A stretch of 64,000 nt of DNA. It comes from Pseudoalteromonas citrea (GTDB lineage: Bacteria > Pseudomonadota > Gammaproteobacteria > Enterobacterales > Alteromonadaceae). This document shows, piece by piece, positions 62,817-64,000 of this stretch. The first letter of the stretch is position 1. The number at the start of each line of letters is the position of its first letter. The position numbers and the translations under genes were made by a program. The stretch lies in NCBI RefSeq assembly GCF_000238375.3, contig NZ_AHBZ03000025.1:1-64000 (forward strand), in the 5' to 3' direction. The notes under the pieces are model-generated. The model was not told the origin of the DNA, searched no databases, and saw only the letters and a list, made by a program, of their open reading frames with translations.

Positions 62817-64000
62817 TCATTGATTGTTTGGCATTATGTTTAATGAATCCCACAGATCATCAACACGTTGTTTCGTTGTTTCATCCATAACAATGGGTTC
62901 ACCCCACTCACGGTCTGTTTCACCAGCCCATTTATTGGTCGCATCCATACCCATTTTTGAGCCTAAGCCTGATACTGGAGAGGCAAAGTCTAAATAATCA
63001 ATCGGTGTGTTCTCTATCATTGTGGTATCACGAGCTGGGTCCATACGTGTTGTAATAGCCCAAATTACATCATTCCAATCTCTTGCATTGACATCATCGT
63101 CGCACACTATGACGAATTTAGTGTACATAAATTGACGTAGAAATGACCATACGCCCATCATGACTCTTTTGGCATGCCCTGGATATTGCTTCTTCATAGT
63201 GACAATGGCCATGCGATAAGAGCAGCCTTCAGGAGGCAAGTAAAAATCGACAATTTCAGGGAATTGCTTTTGCAAAATTGGCACAAAGACTTCGTTGAGT
63301 GCAACCCCTAAAATAGCTGGCTCATCAGGTGGGCGGCCAGTATAAGTACTATGGTATATTGGGTTTTCACGGTGGGTGATATGGGTAACGGTCATGACTG
63401 GGAAATCATCGACTTCATTGTAATACCCAGTGTGGTCACCGTAAGGTCCTTCAGGTGCCAGTTCACCTTGTTCAATATACCCTTCAAGGATAATTTCGGC
63501 GCTTGCAGGTACTTGTAGATCATTAGAGATTGATTTCACAACTTCAGTTTTAGAGCCGCGTAATAAGCCTGCAAACGCATATTCACTTAAGGTGTCTGGT
63601 ACAGGGGTTACAGCCCCAAGTATGGTGGCCGGGTCGGCACCGAGTGCAACAGAAACTGGGTACGGCTCGCCAGGGTGCTCTTTACACCATTCTTGATAAT
63701 CTAATGCGCCGCCACGGTGAGATAGCCAGCGCATAATAATTTTATTTTTGCCCAATAGCTGTTGGCGGTATATACCTAAGTTTTGGCGTTTTTTATAAGG
63801 CCCCTTGGTAACTGTTAGACCCCAAGTGATTAGAGGTGCCGCGTCACCTGGCCAGCAATGCTGGATCGGGAGCTTGGTTAAATCAACGTCATCGCCGCTA
63901 AGCACGATTTGTTGGCATGGGGCTTTGCGTACCTCTTTAGCTGGCATGTTTAAAACTTGTTTAAAAACAGGTATTTGACCTAAGGCTTCTTTAATGCCTT
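62817..64000 (-). CDS. ubiD: UbiD 3-polyprenyl-4-hydroxybenzoate decarboxylase, partial
   Basis: The 3' part of a prenyl-FMN-dependent decarboxylase of ubiquinone synthesis. The frame continues without a stop to the window edge (last codons read [17 protein letters not shown] before MPAKEV), so the true start lies outside. Visible are [20 protein letters not shown], the decarboxylase Glu region in [11 protein letters not shown], and the C-terminal [15 protein letters not shown]. At least 394 of the usual 490 or so residues are present. Confidence 0.95.
   Translation of the reverse strand, partial: GIKEALGQIPVFKQVLNMPAKEVRKAPCQQIVLSGDDVDLTKLPIQHCWPGDAAPLITWGLTVTKGPYKKRQNLGIYRQQLLGKNKIIMRWLSHRGGALDYQEWCKEHPGEPYPVSVALGADPATILGAVTPVPDTLSEYAFAGLLRGSKTEVVKSISNDLQVPASAEIILEGYIEQGELAPEGPYGDHTGYYNEVDDFPVMTVTHITHRENPIYHSTYTGRPPDEPAILGVALNEVFVPILQKQFPEIVDFYLPPEGCSYRMAIVTMKKQYPGHAKRVMMGVWSFLRQFMYTKFVIVCDDDVNARDWNDVIWAITTRMDPARDTTMIENTPIDYLDFASPVSGLGSKMGMDATNKWAGETDREWGEPIVMDETTKQRVDDLWDSLNIMPNNQ

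Overview
The window looks like a chromosomal segment of a marine gammaproteobacterium of the Pseudoalteromonas type (order Alteromonadales). The evidence is the moderately AT-rich sequence, the conserved lptM-lysA-dapF-DUF484-xerC-yigB block facing cyaY, the hemC-hemD/X-hemY block, the ubiD-fre neighbourhood, and a large secreted S8 protease with a C-terminal sorting tail. Genus is inferred from protein style and gene order; no database was searched. No rRNA, CRISPR array, prophage or replication origin was seen. There are two serine tRNA genes and one insertion sequence.

Layout. 1-4.4 kb: palindromic repeats, two tandem paralogous Cys-rich lipoproteins, an iron-regulated operon (unknown protein plus fumC) behind a large palindromic Fur-type site, a 59-aa protein and a DUF938 methyltransferase. 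4.4-8.8 kb: a DUF482 acyltransferase-like protein, a MASE1/CHASE hybrid kinase and tRNA-Ser(GCT) and tRNA-Ser(TGA). 8.9-18.2 kb: accessory metabolism and regulation, comprising a lipid kinase, a MocR regulator facing an EamA exporter across a palindromic operator, glutathione peroxidase, LysR facing a YqhD-type alcohol dehydrogenase, and cytochrome b561 with cytochrome c'. 18.6-22.3 kb: a 1223-aa subtilase. 22.4-24.7 kb: a DUF2721 gene split by an IS256-family element with a clear 8-bp target duplication. 24.8-30.7 kb: yqaA, folX-folE-folM (tetrahydromonapterin synthesis), an S9 peptidase, nadE and yceH. 30.7-39.7 kb: a second large hybrid kinase, a penicillin-acylase-family hydrolase, a diguanylate cyclase, a metallo-beta-lactamase-fold protein and a second EamA carrier.

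39.9-49.6 kb: MAPEG protein, a BlaI/BlaR1-like pair with its operator, an RsuA/RluF-type pseudouridine synthase, an AT-rich island with two glycosyltransferases, a metallo-beta-lactamase-fold lipoprotein, an RmlD/MAT2B-like reductase, a POT peptide transporter and yigB. 49.7-54.7 kb: xerC, DUF484, dapF, lysA and lptM, with cyaY and an esterase divergent. 54.7-59.5 kb: a DUF2914 protein then hemC, a fused hemD-hemX and hemY. 59.6-64 kb: adenosine deaminase, a CBS-domain protein, fre, a 63-aa double-glycine-leader peptide, and ubiD running off the right edge.

The most attractive candidate for something undescribed is the small gene at 62313-62504. It has a lysine/leucine-rich leader, a glycine run like a peptidase-transporter cleavage site, and a tail with three evenly spaced cysteines. 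It stands alone, with its own ribosome site and terminator. Other points of interest are the reconstructable IS-disrupted DUF2721 gene, the 49-bp Fur palindrome, the fused HemD-HemX with an internal start, a receiver domain whose phospho-acceptor position appears to be glutamate, and hairpins that overlap coding or ribosome-binding sequence.
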